DNA of 64,000 nucleotides from JAJYSO01 sp964579505 (GTDB lineage: Bacteria > Bacteroidota > Bacteroidia > Flavobacteriales > Flavobacteriaceae). The notes beneath the pieces were generated by a model. The model was given only the letters and a program-made list of their open reading frames with translations. It had not been told where the DNA came from and made no database searches. This document shows positions 33,330-42,332 of this stretch, piece by piece. Numbering within the stretch: position 1 is the first letter of the stretch; each line of letters begins with the position of its first letter. A program made the position numbers and the translations under genes. The DNA lies in NCBI GenBank assembly GCA_964579505.1, contig CAZOGC010000015.1:1-64000 (forward strand), given 5' to 3'.

Positions 33330-36128
33330 ATGAAAAACAGTCAAATCACTTCAAAAATAACTTTGGCGATTAGTTTTTTTGTGGCTTTTACCACAATTTC
33401 TTTCGGGCAGAGTTATAAAATTTCAGGGATTGTTAAGGATACTACTAACACCCCAATTAGCGATGCAACCGTATATGTTACTTCTGTTAAAGACAGTACG
33501 GTTATTAATTATTCCATCACCGAAAAGGATGGTAAATTTGTCATAGATGGCAACACTAATGCGCAAAAAATCAATTTTTATATATCTTTTCCGGGGTTTG
33601 CCCGTTATCGAAAAACCCTTACCTTAAAAGATGATGGCTCTACGTATAACTTGGGTAAAATAACCCTAAAAGAAATGACAGAAACCTTAGGGGTGGTGTC
33701 TATTCAAGGAGTGGCACCCCCGGTAGTCTTAAAAAAAGACACCTTAGAGTTTAATGTAGATTCATATAAAACAAAGGCAGACGCTACCTTAGAAGATGTT
33801 TTTAAAAAACTACCAGGTGTAACCGTTGATAACGATGGAACCATTAAGGTGAATGGAAAAAGTATTACCAAAATAATGGTAAACGGAAAAGATTTCTTTG
33901 GAAGCGACCCCAAAATAGCGTCTAAAAACTTACCGAAAGATCTTATTGAAAAAATTCAGGTGGTAGATGCTAAATCGCGAGCACAAGAATTTACAGGAAG
34001 AGAAAGTGACTCTGATGATAAGATGATAAATTTGGTTGTTGAGAAAGAAAATAATAAAGGTCTTTTTGCAAGAATGTCTGCAGGCGTGGGAACAAACGAC
34101 CGATATTCTGTAAATGGCATTGCTAATTATTTTAAACAAGACATGCGGTTAAGTGCTTTAGGAAGTACAAACAACATAAACTCAGTTGGGTTTTCTTACG
34201 ATGAAGTATTTGATGCTATGGGGCGTGGAAATGCTCGCTCTTTGATGCGTGGAATGGGTGGAGGAGGAATCACCAAATCTATTCTTGGAGGACTAAATTT
34301 TGTAGACACTTGGGGAAAAATAACTAACTTTTCTGCCAATTATACATACAGACGTCCGAGTACCAGAACAGCTTCTAAGGTGCATACTGAAAATATATTG
34401 CCCGATAGACATTACTTTACCAATTCAAACAGCACTTCAAAAAATGTAAATAATAGCCATCAAGGCGATATTCGGGTCGAATACGAGCCTGATTCTATGA
34501 CGCGTATTTCTATTCGCCCTCAGATATCAGCCAATAATGGCTTTTCTCGTAACGAATCTTTTACCGAATCTTTTGATGCAGATGGTTCTAAGATAAATAA
34601 CTCTACTAGAGAAAGACACAATAAAGAAAATGGAGTAAATTTCTCTAACCGCGTAGATATTACCCGAAAATTTGGAACAAAAGGCGGGTATGTACAGTTA
34701 GAATTTGATAATAGTAATAACCATCAAAATTCGTTACAAAACAATTATACCTCTAGAAATATATACGATACTATAGGTAACTTACAAGAAAATAAGATAC
34801 AAGATCAACTTATTAAAGGCGATCAAAAAAGCGCTGAATACTCTTTAGAAGCAGAAGCACGTATTCCGGTATTTGGTAATTGGAAATTAGATTTAGAATA
34901 TGAATATGAAAACAATAAAGAACACAATCAAAATTTATTCTATGAGCCGGGAACAAACCCCGACAGCTATGATGTATTAAATACTAGTTTAAGTAGCAAT
35001 TTTACAACTAGAAGTATTACGCATAGACCTAGCGCCGGAATAGTTTATAGAGATGACAAATTTAGTTTTAACCTTTCCGGAGGATTTGAAAGTGTTCAGT
35101 TAAAAAATGACGAAGAGTTTTCTAACGCCCATTTTGACAATACCTATAATAACTTATTTACAAGACTAAGGATACGTTATCGTATAAAACGAGGACAGTC
35201 TTTGTCTATGTATTACAGACGTTCACGAGATATTCCTTCTGCTGATATGTTAATGCCGGTAACAGACAAAACAGATCCTTTATTTATTGTAACGGGTAAT
35301 CCCGATTTGAAGCCTTCTCTCTCAAATAACTTTTCATTAAACTATTATAATTTTGATTTTAGATCACATTATGGAATGCGTTTTTTCTTAAGAGGAGATT
35401 TTACTTCTGATGCTCCGGTATCAAAAACTACTACAGATGCCGAATTGGTACGTACTACCACCTATACAAATGTTGACGGGCAATATAATATAAGCTTTGG
35501 AGGGGGTATAGGTAAAATGTTTACTCTTCGAGACAATAGTACTATAAAACCACATATAAGTGCTCGTGCTAGTGTAAGTAAGAACATCGGTTTCTCTAAT
35601 GGGATAAAATACCACGCTAATAATTTTACATTAGGTCCTAGAGTAAGTTTAGAATATAATATCCCGGATGTTATTAATATTGAACCTTCTTATAATATTG
35701 ATTATAATAAATCAAAATATAGTTTAGCCAGCCAACGCGACCGTAGCTATACCAACCACATTGCCTCGCTAGAGATTACATCATACTGGCCTAAAAATTT
35801 AATTTTTGGAAATAACTTCTCCTATACACATATTGGAGAAACGGCTCCGGGTTTTGATAATGATTTCTTCTTGTGGAATATGAGCTTGGGTTATAAAGTT
35901 TGGGGTGGAGATGGAATCTTTAAGGTGAAAGTATATGATGTGCTAAATCAAAACGTGTCTACTACGCGTACCTTAGGGCAAGATTTTATTAGAGATACCC
36001 AACAATTAGTATTGCAACGTTATATGATGTTTAGTTTTACCTACAAGTTCAGCAAATTTGGCGGTAAAAAGATGAATAGAAGAGGACGAGGCTTTAGACG
36101 TTATGGCGGTGGCCACTGGAGAGGATAG
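33330..36128 (+). CDS. Outer-membrane beta-barrel protein with CarboxypepD-regulatory-like and plug domains
   Basis: A 932-residue exported protein (signal peptide ending near TISFGQ). Residues about 28-115 form a carboxypeptidase-regulatory-like sandwich (YKISGIVKDTTNTPISDA). A plug-like segment follows (LEDVFKKLPGVTVDNDGT and VNGKDFFGSDP). The remainder is a beta-barrel of the OMP_b-brl_3 type. It therefore looks like a TonB-dependent-receptor relative. The C-terminus departs from the usual terminal aromatic strand and ends in a Gly/Arg-rich tail (RRGRGFRRYGGGHWRG). A strong terminator follows. The ligand is unknown. Confidence 0.88.
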   Translation: MKNSQITSKITLAISFFVAFTTISFGQSYKISGIVKDTTNTPISDATVYVTSVKDSTVINYSITEKDGKFVIDGNTNAQKINFYISFPGFARYRKTLTLKDDGSTYNLGKITLKEMTETLGVVSIQGVAPPVVLKKDTLEFNVDSYKTKADATLEDVFKKLPGVTVDNDGTIKVNGKSITKIMVNGKDFFGSDPKIASKNLPKDLIEKIQVVDAKSRAQEFTGRESDSDDKMINLVVEKENNKGLFARMSAGVGTNDRYSVNGIANYFKQDMRLSALGSTNNINSVGFSYDEVFDAMGRGNARSLMRGMGGGGITKSILGGLNFVDTWGKITNFSANYTYRRPSTRTASKVHTENILPDRHYFTNSNSTSKNVNNSHQGDIRVEYEPDSMTRISIRPQISANNGFSRNESFTESFDADGSKINNSTRERHNKENGVNFSNRVDITRKFGTKGGYVQLEFDNSNNHQNSLQNNYTSRNIYDTIGNLQENKIQDQLIKGDQKSAEYSLEAEARIPVFGNWKLDLEYEYENNKEHNQNLFYEPGTNPDSYDVLNTSLSSNFTTRSITHRPSAGIVYRDDKFSFNLSGGFESVQLKNDEEFSNAHFDNTYNNLFTRLRIRYRIKRGQSLSMYYRRSRDIPSADMLMPVTDKTDPLFIVTGNPDLKPSLSNNFSLNYYNFDFRSHYGMRFFLRGDFTSDAPVSKTTTDAELVRTTTYTNVDGQYNISFGGGIGKMFTLRDNSTIKPHISARASVSKNIGFSNGIKYHANNFTLGPRVSLEYNIPDVINIEPSYNIDYNKSKYSLASQRDRSYTNHIASLEITSYWPKNLIFGNNFSYTHIGETAPGFDNDFFLWNMSLGYKVWGGDGIFKVKVYDVLNQNVSTTRTLGQDFIRDTQQLVLQRYMMFSFTYKFSKFGGKKMNRRGRGFRRYGGGHWRG

Positions 36129-36153
36129 ACTAAAAAATGATATTTTGTATTAT

Positions 36154-36185
36154 ACAGCCCTCGCAATTATCTTTGCGAGGGCTGT
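36154..36185 (+). terminator. Intrinsic terminator after the large outer-membrane protein gene
   Basis: ACAGCCCTCGCAA and TTGCGAGGGCTGT form a perfect 13-bp stem with a 6-base loop, followed by GTTTTCTT. It separates this gene from guaB. Confidence 0.88.
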
Positions 36186-36276
36186 GTTTTCTTAATAGGA
36201 GCGTAAATGTGCAAACTTTATTCACGTTTACGTAGATATTAGATTGAATAGAACTATATTTTTTCGACAAAAACCT

Positions 36277-36284
36277 TACCTTTG
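36277..36284 (+). promoter_or_regulatory. Candidate -7 promoter element of guaB
   Basis: TACCTTTG fits TAnnTTTG and lies 23 bases before the guaB ATG. Between them is the palindrome AATTAAAATTTAATT (36290-36304), which may be an operator or chance in AT-rich DNA. Confidence 0.5.
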
Positions 36285-36307
36285 TACGCAATTAAAATTT
36301 AATTGCC

Positions 36308-37780
36308 ATGTTTTCAGAGTCACACAAAGTGCTGGGCGAAGGGTTAACATACGATGATGTTTTACTCGTTCCGGCTTATTCTGAAGTTCTTCCTAGACAG
36401 GTCCAACTCCAATCCAGATTTTCAAAAAATATACCTATTAATGTGCCTATTGTTTCGGCGGCTATGGATACTGTTACCGAATCAGAAATGGCCATTGCTA
36501 TTGCGCGGGAAGGAGGAATAGGAGTACTGCACAAAAACATGACAATTGAGCAGCAGGCGTTGCAAGTACGTAAGGTAAAACGAGCAGAAAGCGGTATGAT
36601 TATCGATCCGATTACGCTTCCTGTTTCGGCTACGGTACGCGATGCCAAAAACGCAATGCGCGAAAACCATATTGGCGGTATTCCAATTGTAGATGATCAA
36701 AGAAATTTATTAGGCATTATTACAAACCGCGATCTTCGTTTTGAAAATGATGATAACCGCCCTGTTTCTGAGGTAATGACCAATAAAAACTTGGTTACCG
36801 TTTCAGAAGGTACCTCTTTAAAAGAAGCCGAATCAATTTTACAGAAACACAAAATTGAGAAACTTCCGGTGGTTGATAAAAATGACAAACTCTGTGGGCT
36901 AATTACTTTTAGAGATATTACCAAACTCACCCAAAAACCCATGGCTAATAAAGATGGCTATGGTCGTTTAAGAGTTGCCGCCGCTATTGGAGTAACGGCA
37001 GATGCTTTGCAACGAGCAGAAGCATTAGTTAAAGCCAATGTAGATGCTTTAATTATTGATACCGCTCATGGGCACTCAAAAGGTGTAGTGGGTGTATTAA
37101 AAGACATAAAAAATAATTTTCCGGATATAGATGTAGTGGTAGGGAACATTGCAACTGCAGATGCGGCAAAATATTTAGTAGAAGCGGGAGCAGACGCCGT
37201 AAAAGTAGGTATTGGTCCCGGTTCAATCTGTACCACTCGTGTAGTAGCCGGGGTTGGTTATCCTCAATTTTCGGCAGTGTTAGAAGTAGCTAAAGCCTTA
37301 AAAGGCTCCGGTATTCCGGTAATTGCTGATGGCGGTATTCGTTATACAGGTGATATACCTAAGGCACTAGCCGCCGGAGCAGATACAGTAATGTTGGGTT
37401 CGTTGTTAGCCGGTACAGAAGAAGCTCCCGGTGAAACGGTAATATACGAAGGGCGTAAGTACAAAACATACCGTGGAATGGGTTCTGTAGAAGCCATGCA
37501 ACAAGGTTCTAAAGACCGCTATTTTCAAGATATGGAAGCAGAAATTAAAAAACTGGTTCCGGAAGGAATTGTGGGACGTCTGCCTTACAAAGGAGAATTA
37601 GTAGAGAGTATGCATCAATTTATTGGTGGTTTGCGTGCCGGAATGGGTTATTGCGGAGCCAAAGACGTACCGACACTTCAAGAAAAAGCTCAGTTTGTAC
37701 GTATTACGGCGTCGGGTATTAAGGAGAGCCATCCGCACGATGTAACCATTACCAAAGAGGCTCCTAACTATTCTCGTTAG
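36308..37780 (+). CDS. guaB: Inosine-5'-monophosphate dehydrogenase
   Basis: It oxidises IMP to XMP with NAD, the committed step to guanine nucleotides. 490 residues. The TIM barrel is interrupted by two CBS domains at about 95-205. The catalytic loop GPGSICTTR places the nucleophile Cys near 308. The flap region has YKTYRGMGS and the late RLPYKG. The start and length match bacterial IMPDH. rsmG follows 28 bases after the stop. Confidence 0.97.
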   Translation: MFSESHKVLGEGLTYDDVLLVPAYSEVLPRQVQLQSRFSKNIPINVPIVSAAMDTVTESEMAIAIAREGGIGVLHKNMTIEQQALQVRKVKRAESGMIIDPITLPVSATVRDAKNAMRENHIGGIPIVDDQRNLLGIITNRDLRFENDDNRPVSEVMTNKNLVTVSEGTSLKEAESILQKHKIEKLPVVDKNDKLCGLITFRDITKLTQKPMANKDGYGRLRVAAAIGVTADALQRAEALVKANVDALIIDTAHGHSKGVVGVLKDIKNNFPDIDVVVGNIATADAAKYLVEAGADAVKVGIGPGSICTTRVVAGVGYPQFSAVLEVAKALKGSGIPVIADGGIRYTGDIPKALAAGADTVMLGSLLAGTEEAPGETVIYEGRKYKTYRGMGSVEAMQQGSKDRYFQDMEAEIKKLVPEGIVGRLPYKGELVESMHQFIGGLRAGMGYCGAKDVPTLQEKAQFVRITASGIKESHPHDVTITKEAPNYSR

Positions 37781-37808
37781 TAACAATCGTTAAAGATTTG
37801 TATTCATT

Positions 37809-38444
37809 TTGAAAGAAATTTTAAAATACTTTCCAGAGTTAACAGAGGAACAAAGCGCACATTTTGCACAACTAAATGATTTATATCAAGACTGGAACCT
37901 AAAGATTAATGTGGTTTCTAGAAAGGATATAGATGAGTTATACCTTCGGCATGTGTTGCATTCTCTAGGAATAGCTAAGATTCAAACTTTTCAAGCGGGC
38001 GCTAAGATTTTAGATGTGGGTACCGGAGGTGGATTTCCCGGTATTCCGCTTGCTATTCTTTTTCCTGATGTCGAATTTCATTTGGTTGACAGTATCGGTA
38101 AAAAAATAAAAGTGGTAGAGGAGGTAGTTAACGGGTTGGGGTTAAAAAATGTGACCCCTTTTAATTGCCGTGTTGAAGAGCTGAACAAGCAAAGCGAATA
38201 TGACTTTATTGTAAGTCGTGCAGTGGCTAGAATGGATTCTTTTGTGCATTGGGTGAAAGGAAAAATTGCCAAAAAGAATAATCACGCCCTAAAAAATGGC
38301 ATTTTATACCTAAAAGGAGGCGACTTAACCGATGAATTAGCCGTGTATAAAAATGCGGTCATTTATCCTTTAAGTGCGTATTTTGAAGAAGCCTTTTTTG
38401 AAACTAAATCAGTGGTATATCTTCCTCAAAAATATAAAGGATAA
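37809..38444 (+). CDS. rsmG: 16S rRNA (guanine-527-N7)-methyltransferase RsmG
   Basis: It methylates G527 of 16S rRNA in the decoding region. 211 residues. The SAM-binding motif VGTGGGFPGIPLAILFP is near 62-78, and SRAVARM follows near 134-140. Translation must begin with TTG at 37809: no ATG lies nearby, and the N-terminus LKYFPELTEEQ agrees with the family from there. It probably shares the guaB transcript. Confidence 0.94.
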   Translation: MKEILKYFPELTEEQSAHFAQLNDLYQDWNLKINVVSRKDIDELYLRHVLHSLGIAKIQTFQAGAKILDVGTGGGFPGIPLAILFPDVEFHLVDSIGKKIKVVEEVVNGLGLKNVTPFNCRVEELNKQSEYDFIVSRAVARMDSFVHWVKGKIAKKNNHALKNGILYLKGGDLTDELAVYKNAVIYPLSAYFEEAFFETKSVVYLPQKYKG

Positions 38445-38514
38445 AGCTGTTAAACCCATATTAAACTAGCAGAAAATTTACCTAAAAATGCCGACCTTAC
38501 CATAAAAAGAAGCA

Positions 38515-39423
38515 ATGAGGCTACTCATAACCGGCGCTACCGGGTTAGTAGGGAGAAATTTGTGTGCACTATGTCAATCTAAGGGACACGAGGTGTATTA
38601 TTTAACCACACGTAAAGAAAAAATAGAAGTACGTGCAGGTTATCACGGCTTTTTATGGAATCCGGCGAAGGGTGAAATAGATAAAAACTGTTTGCGTGGA
38701 GTTGACAAGATTATACACTTGGCCGGTGCCAGTGTGGCTAAGCGGTGGACGCCTAAATACCGTAAAACCATTAAGTCGAGTAGAATAGATTCGGCTGCAT
38801 GCCTATATAGGTTATTAGGGCAAATGCCACACCAAATTACACAGTTTATTTCAGCCAGCGCTATAGGCATCTACCCATCTTCTCTTTCTCATTTATATGA
38901 TGAAAGTGCCCCGGAAAAGGCTACCGACTATTTGGGAGAAGTGGTGCAAGCTTGGGAGGCTGCAGCAGATCAATTTAAAAATTTATCAATTAAAGTAACA
39001 AAAGTACGTATAGGGTTGGTTTTAGCGGCTGATGGCGGGATGTTCCCAACACTTAAAAGAACAACTCAATATGGTTTAGGAGCTACTTTGGGTAGCGGTA
39101 ACCAATGGAATTCGTGGATTCATATTGAAGATTTGGTGCGCTTATTCTTAGAAGTAGCTGAGCAGGGCGAAGAAGACGTTTTTAATGCAGTGGCTCCTAA
39201 TCCGGTAAGGCAAATAAAAATAGTAAAGACGATAGCAAAACAAGTACATCGCCCGCTTTGGTTGCCGGCTATACCGAGTTGGGTCTTAAAAACAGCATTG
39301 GGTGAGATGGCTACTATGGTTTTGGGTAGTCAACGAGTAGTAAATAGAAGGAATAGCTTGGGCTTTTCTTTTCAATTTAATAATATAGATCAGGCTGTTG
39401 CCGATTTGTTGAGAAAGTACTAG
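38515..39423 (+). CDS. TIGR01777-family NAD(P)-binding epimerase-like protein
   Basis: 302 residues with an extended short-chain dehydrogenase fold. The N-terminus LLITGATGLVGRNLC is the dinucleotide-binding motif. The middle has IIHLAGASVAKRWT, and SASAIGIYP substitutes for the usual catalytic Ser-Tyr region. The C-terminal family domain (DUF1731-like) starts near LPAIPSWVLK. Relatives include E. coli YfcH and animal SDR39U1, whose substrates are not known. It converges on the acyl-CoA synthetase gene with 2 bases between. Confidence 0.88.
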   Translation: MRLLITGATGLVGRNLCALCQSKGHEVYYLTTRKEKIEVRAGYHGFLWNPAKGEIDKNCLRGVDKIIHLAGASVAKRWTPKYRKTIKSSRIDSAACLYRLLGQMPHQITQFISASAIGIYPSSLSHLYDESAPEKATDYLGEVVQAWEAAADQFKNLSIKVTKVRIGLVLAADGGMFPTLKRTTQYGLGATLGSGNQWNSWIHIEDLVRLFLEVAEQGEEDVFNAVAPNPVRQIKIVKTIAKQVHRPLWLPAIPSWVLKTALGEMATMVLGSQRVVNRRNSLGFSFQFNNIDQAVADLLRKY

Positions 39424-39425
39424 TC

Positions 39426-41207
39426 TTAATATTCTTTGTAGATAGAATCGTATAAATCGCGATACTTTTCAATAACTTGCTTTCGGCGTACTTTTAAGGT
39501 TGGGGTAAGTTCTCCTCCTTCAATACTCCATTCTTGTGGGGTTAGCTTAAAAGCTTTGATTTGTTCCCAATGGCCAAATTGACCATTAATTTTATCGATT
39601 TCACGTTGAATTCGAGCAATGATACGTTCGTTGTTAACAATGGTTTTTAAACTTTTTTCCTTTAGTGGGAAACCTTTGTGTGCCGCCCAAGATTCTATAT
39701 GTGAAAGATTGGGCTGAATAAGTGCTGCAGGCATTTTTTCTCCTTCTCCAATAACGATTATATGTTCTATAAAAGGTGATTCTTTTAAGGCGTTTTCCAG
39801 TTTTTGTGGAGTGATATACTTTCCGCCAGAAGTCTTGAATAATTGCTTTTTCCGATCGGTTATTTTTAAAAAACCATCTGCGTCAATTTCTCCAATATCA
39901 CCGGTTTTAAAAAAACCATCAGCGGTCATAGCTGCTTTTGTTTTTTCTTCGTCTTTGTAATAGCCTTTCATAACGTTTGGACCCTTTACAAGAATTTCTC
40001 CATCTTCAGCAATTTTAAGTACGACATTAGGAATAGGTTTGCCAACAGTTCCGATTTTAAAATCTTCTTTTCGAGTGGTGTTTACAGCCACCACCGGTGA
40101 GGTTTCGGTAAGGCCATAACCTTCAATAACAATCATTTGAGCGGCGGCATAAATGCGGGCGAGTTCGGGTGACAAAGCAGCGCTTCCCGAAACCATTAAC
40201 TCAATATTTCCGCCCATTCCTTCTTTCCATTTAGAAAGTACAAGCTTACGGGCTATATTCAATTTAAAATTATAAGACCACGATTGTTTTTGAAAAGGTT
40301 CATACTTTTTGGCCGTGTTTAAGGCCCAATGAAAAAGACCACTTTTAATACCGGTTAAAGCTCTTCCTTTTTCATAAAAAGCAGCAAAGGCTTTCTCCAA
40401 TACTCTGGGAACAACAGTGAGAAAAGTAGGTTGTACCTCTTTTAAGTTCTCACTTACAGCACTAATAGATTCTGCATAATAAATAGACACTGAAAAATAT
40501 TGGTATAAGTAGATGAGCATGCGCTCAAAAACATGGCAGACGGGAAGTAAACTCAAAGCTTTTTGGGTGCCAATGCCAAAAGGCACGCGTCCCGAGCTAT
40601 CTAACACATTTGAAGTAATGTTTTGGTGAGAAAGCATGACCCCTTTTGGAGTTCCGGTGGTTCCGGAGGTGTATATTAACGTTGCTAAATCTGAGGGTTG
40701 TACATTGTTTTTTAATCGTTCTACTTCAGGCTGTAAACTTTCGTCTTCCCCTAGTTGTAATACTTTTTCCCAATTTTCACAGCCGTCTAAGTTAACAAAG
40801 CTAAACACTTCTTTTAGAGCGGTACCGCCTTTTGCTTGATTTACTTTGTCTAAGATTTCTTGATCAGAAACAAAGATATAGGTAGCTTCACTGTGGGTTA
40901 AGATATAGTGATAACTTTCTACAGTAACGGTAGGGTAAATAGGTACATTTTGCGCTCCTATTTGTAAAATTCCGGTGTCTAAAATATTCCACTCACTACA
41001 ATTGGTATGTGTAATAACGGCAATCTTATCTTGAGGTTTTACACCTAGTTTGAGCAACCCTCGACTTATCTGATTGGCTTTGTTGAGGTATTCTTGAGTA
41101 GAGAGTGCTTCCCATTTTCCGTTTCTTTTAGTAGCCAAGGCATTCTCTAACGGATGGTTTTCCAGTTGATAATATGGAATGTCAAAAATTCGAGTAATAC
41201 CGCTCAT
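39426..41207 (-). CDS. Long-chain fatty acid-CoA ligase (AMP-binding)
   Basis: It activates fatty acids to acyl-CoA through an acyl-AMP intermediate. About 593 residues. The AMP-binding loop LIYTSGTTGTPKG lies near 178-190. IEGYGLTETSPV is in the middle and TGDIGEIDADGFLKITDRKK follows near 450-470. Length and motifs match the bacterial long-chain group. The start is taken at the ATG at 41207; an ATG at 41240 is in frame and would add 11 residues without homology. A thioesterase for acyl-CoA is encoded 600 bases upstream on the same strand. Confidence 0.92.
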   Translation of the reverse strand: MSGITRIFDIPYYQLENHPLENALATKRNGKWEALSTQEYLNKANQISRGLLKLGVKPQDKIAVITHTNCSEWNILDTGILQIGAQNVPIYPTVTVESYHYILTHSEATYIFVSDQEILDKVNQAKGGTALKEVFSFVNLDGCENWEKVLQLGEDESLQPEVERLKNNVQPSDLATLIYTSGTTGTPKGVMLSHQNITSNVLDSSGRVPFGIGTQKALSLLPVCHVFERMLIYLYQYFSVSIYYAESISAVSENLKEVQPTFLTVVPRVLEKAFAAFYEKGRALTGIKSGLFHWALNTAKKYEPFQKQSWSYNFKLNIARKLVLSKWKEGMGGNIELMVSGSAALSPELARIYAAAQMIVIEGYGLTETSPVVAVNTTRKEDFKIGTVGKPIPNVVLKIAEDGEILVKGPNVMKGYYKDEEKTKAAMTADGFFKTGDIGEIDADGFLKITDRKKQLFKTSGGKYITPQKLENALKESPFIEHIIVIGEGEKMPAALIQPNLSHIESWAAHKGFPLKEKSLKTIVNNERIIARIQREIDKINGQFGHWEQIKAFKLTPQEWSIEGGELTPTLKVRRKQVIEKYRDLYDSIYKEY

Positions 41208-41320
41208 AATGGGAAACTTAGTGCCATGCAAAGTACACATTTTTTTGGTGATAACATATTAAAATCACCTATCAGACTACTTAAAGATTAAGCAAGCTGT
41301 TTAAATGGTACGAGAACGGG

Positions 41321-41716
41321 TTAATTTCGGCTAAGTACTAAAATCATGACGGTATTATGCCCATCTGTTGATTTCCAAACTTGTTTTTTACTTTCATTTT
41401 TTACAATAATCCACGCTTTGGCTAGCTTAGAATTAGCTTCTTTAGTAGATTTGAGTAAAATATACCCCTCTTTTTCGTGGATTTCCCAAATAAAAGGGGT
41501 CTTGTCAGTATACTTTTGCCCAAAGATGCTGTAATTAATGTCTTTATTACCCGAACCATTTTTATTAAAAGTAATGGTGCCAATATTATTAGACCCGGTT
41601 TTCTGTCCGTTTTCTTTAATAATTTCAAACTTATCAATGTTCCATGTGTGCACTAATTTTGAGGAACAGGCGGTCAATAAAAAAAGAAGAAAAAGTAAAG
41701 GTAATTTTGATTTCAT
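41321..41716 (-). CDS. Lipoprotein with lipocalin-like domain, function unknown
   Basis: 131 residues. The signal sequence MKSKLPLLFLLFLLTAC ends in a lipobox (LTAC) at Cys17, so it is a membrane-anchored lipoprotein. The mature part has short alternating strands (TWNIDKFEI, IGTITFNKNGSG, TPFIWEIHEKEGYILL) as in small lipocalin-like proteins of Bacteroidota. No ligand is known. It sits between the acyl-CoA ligase and the thioesterase on one strand. Confidence 0.75.
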   Translation of the reverse strand: MKSKLPLLFLLFLLTACSSKLVHTWNIDKFEIIKENGQKTGSNNIGTITFNKNGSGNKDINYSIFGQKYTDKTPFIWEIHEKEGYILLKSTKEANSKLAKAWIIVKNESKKQVWKSTDGHNTVMILVLSRN

Positions 41717-41786
41717 AGTGGGTTTTTATTTGTGGTTGGGTGTTTTTATAGTTTGTAAAAATACTGAAAAAACAGATAAGGGTAGT

Positions 41787-42332
41787 TTACAAATCAACCT
41801 TTACCCGATATTCTTTCAGCTTTTCTAGGAGTTCATCAGAAGTAAAATTAGAAATTTCCATATCTTTTTCATAATGAATTTTCATTTGATGCCGTGTTAG
41901 TCCACGTACAAACCGATGAATTTCATTTTTATGGGTGATGATGAGCCCGGGCACTTGGGTACTCTTTCCCTGGTTATCTTTAGCCACCATGGTAAAATAA
42001 GACGAATTGCAATGTTTTTTTGCCCCCGTTTGAATATTCTCAGCTTCTACCCGAATACCAATTATCATAGAGCTATTACCTACATAATTTACGGCAGCTT
42101 TCATAGTAACTAGTTCACCCACCTCAATAGGACGTAAAAAATCTACTGTGTCAACACTAGCCGTTACGCAATAATTTTCACTGTGTTTAGAGGCACAAGC
42201 AAAGGCAATTTGATCCATGAGCGATAAAATATATCCTCCGTGAATTTTTCCATTAAAATTAGAATGAGATGGCAACATTAGTACAGACAGTATTACCTCA
42301 GAATCGGTTACTTTTTTATAGGCTGTTTTCAT
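41787..42332 (-). CDS. Acyl-CoA thioesterase, hotdog fold (YciA/BACH type)
   Basis: It hydrolyses acyl-CoA to free acid and CoA. 181 residues with one hotdog domain. The motif NFNGKIHGGYILSLMDQIA near 23-41 carries the helix with the conserved Asn/Gly-Asp region, and TASVDTVDFLRPI follows. Family members act as hexamers in the cytosol. The start overlaps the end of rmuC by 17 bases, so rmuC and this gene are translationally coupled, an odd pairing. Confidence 0.9.
   Translation of the reverse strand: MKTAYKKVTDSEVILSVLMLPSHSNFNGKIHGGYILSLMDQIAFACASKHSENYCVTASVDTVDFLRPIEVGELVTMKAAVNYVGNSSMIIGIRVEAENIQTGAKKHCNSSYFTMVAKDNQGKSTQVPGLIITHKNEIHRFVRGLTRHQMKIHYEKDMEISNFTSDELLEKLKEYRVKVDL

Noticed and set aside
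36290..36304. The palindrome AATTAAAATTTAATT before guaB as a regulator site.
   Set aside because: In DNA this AT-rich, such a palindrome is expected by chance and has no repeat elsewhere that I noticed.
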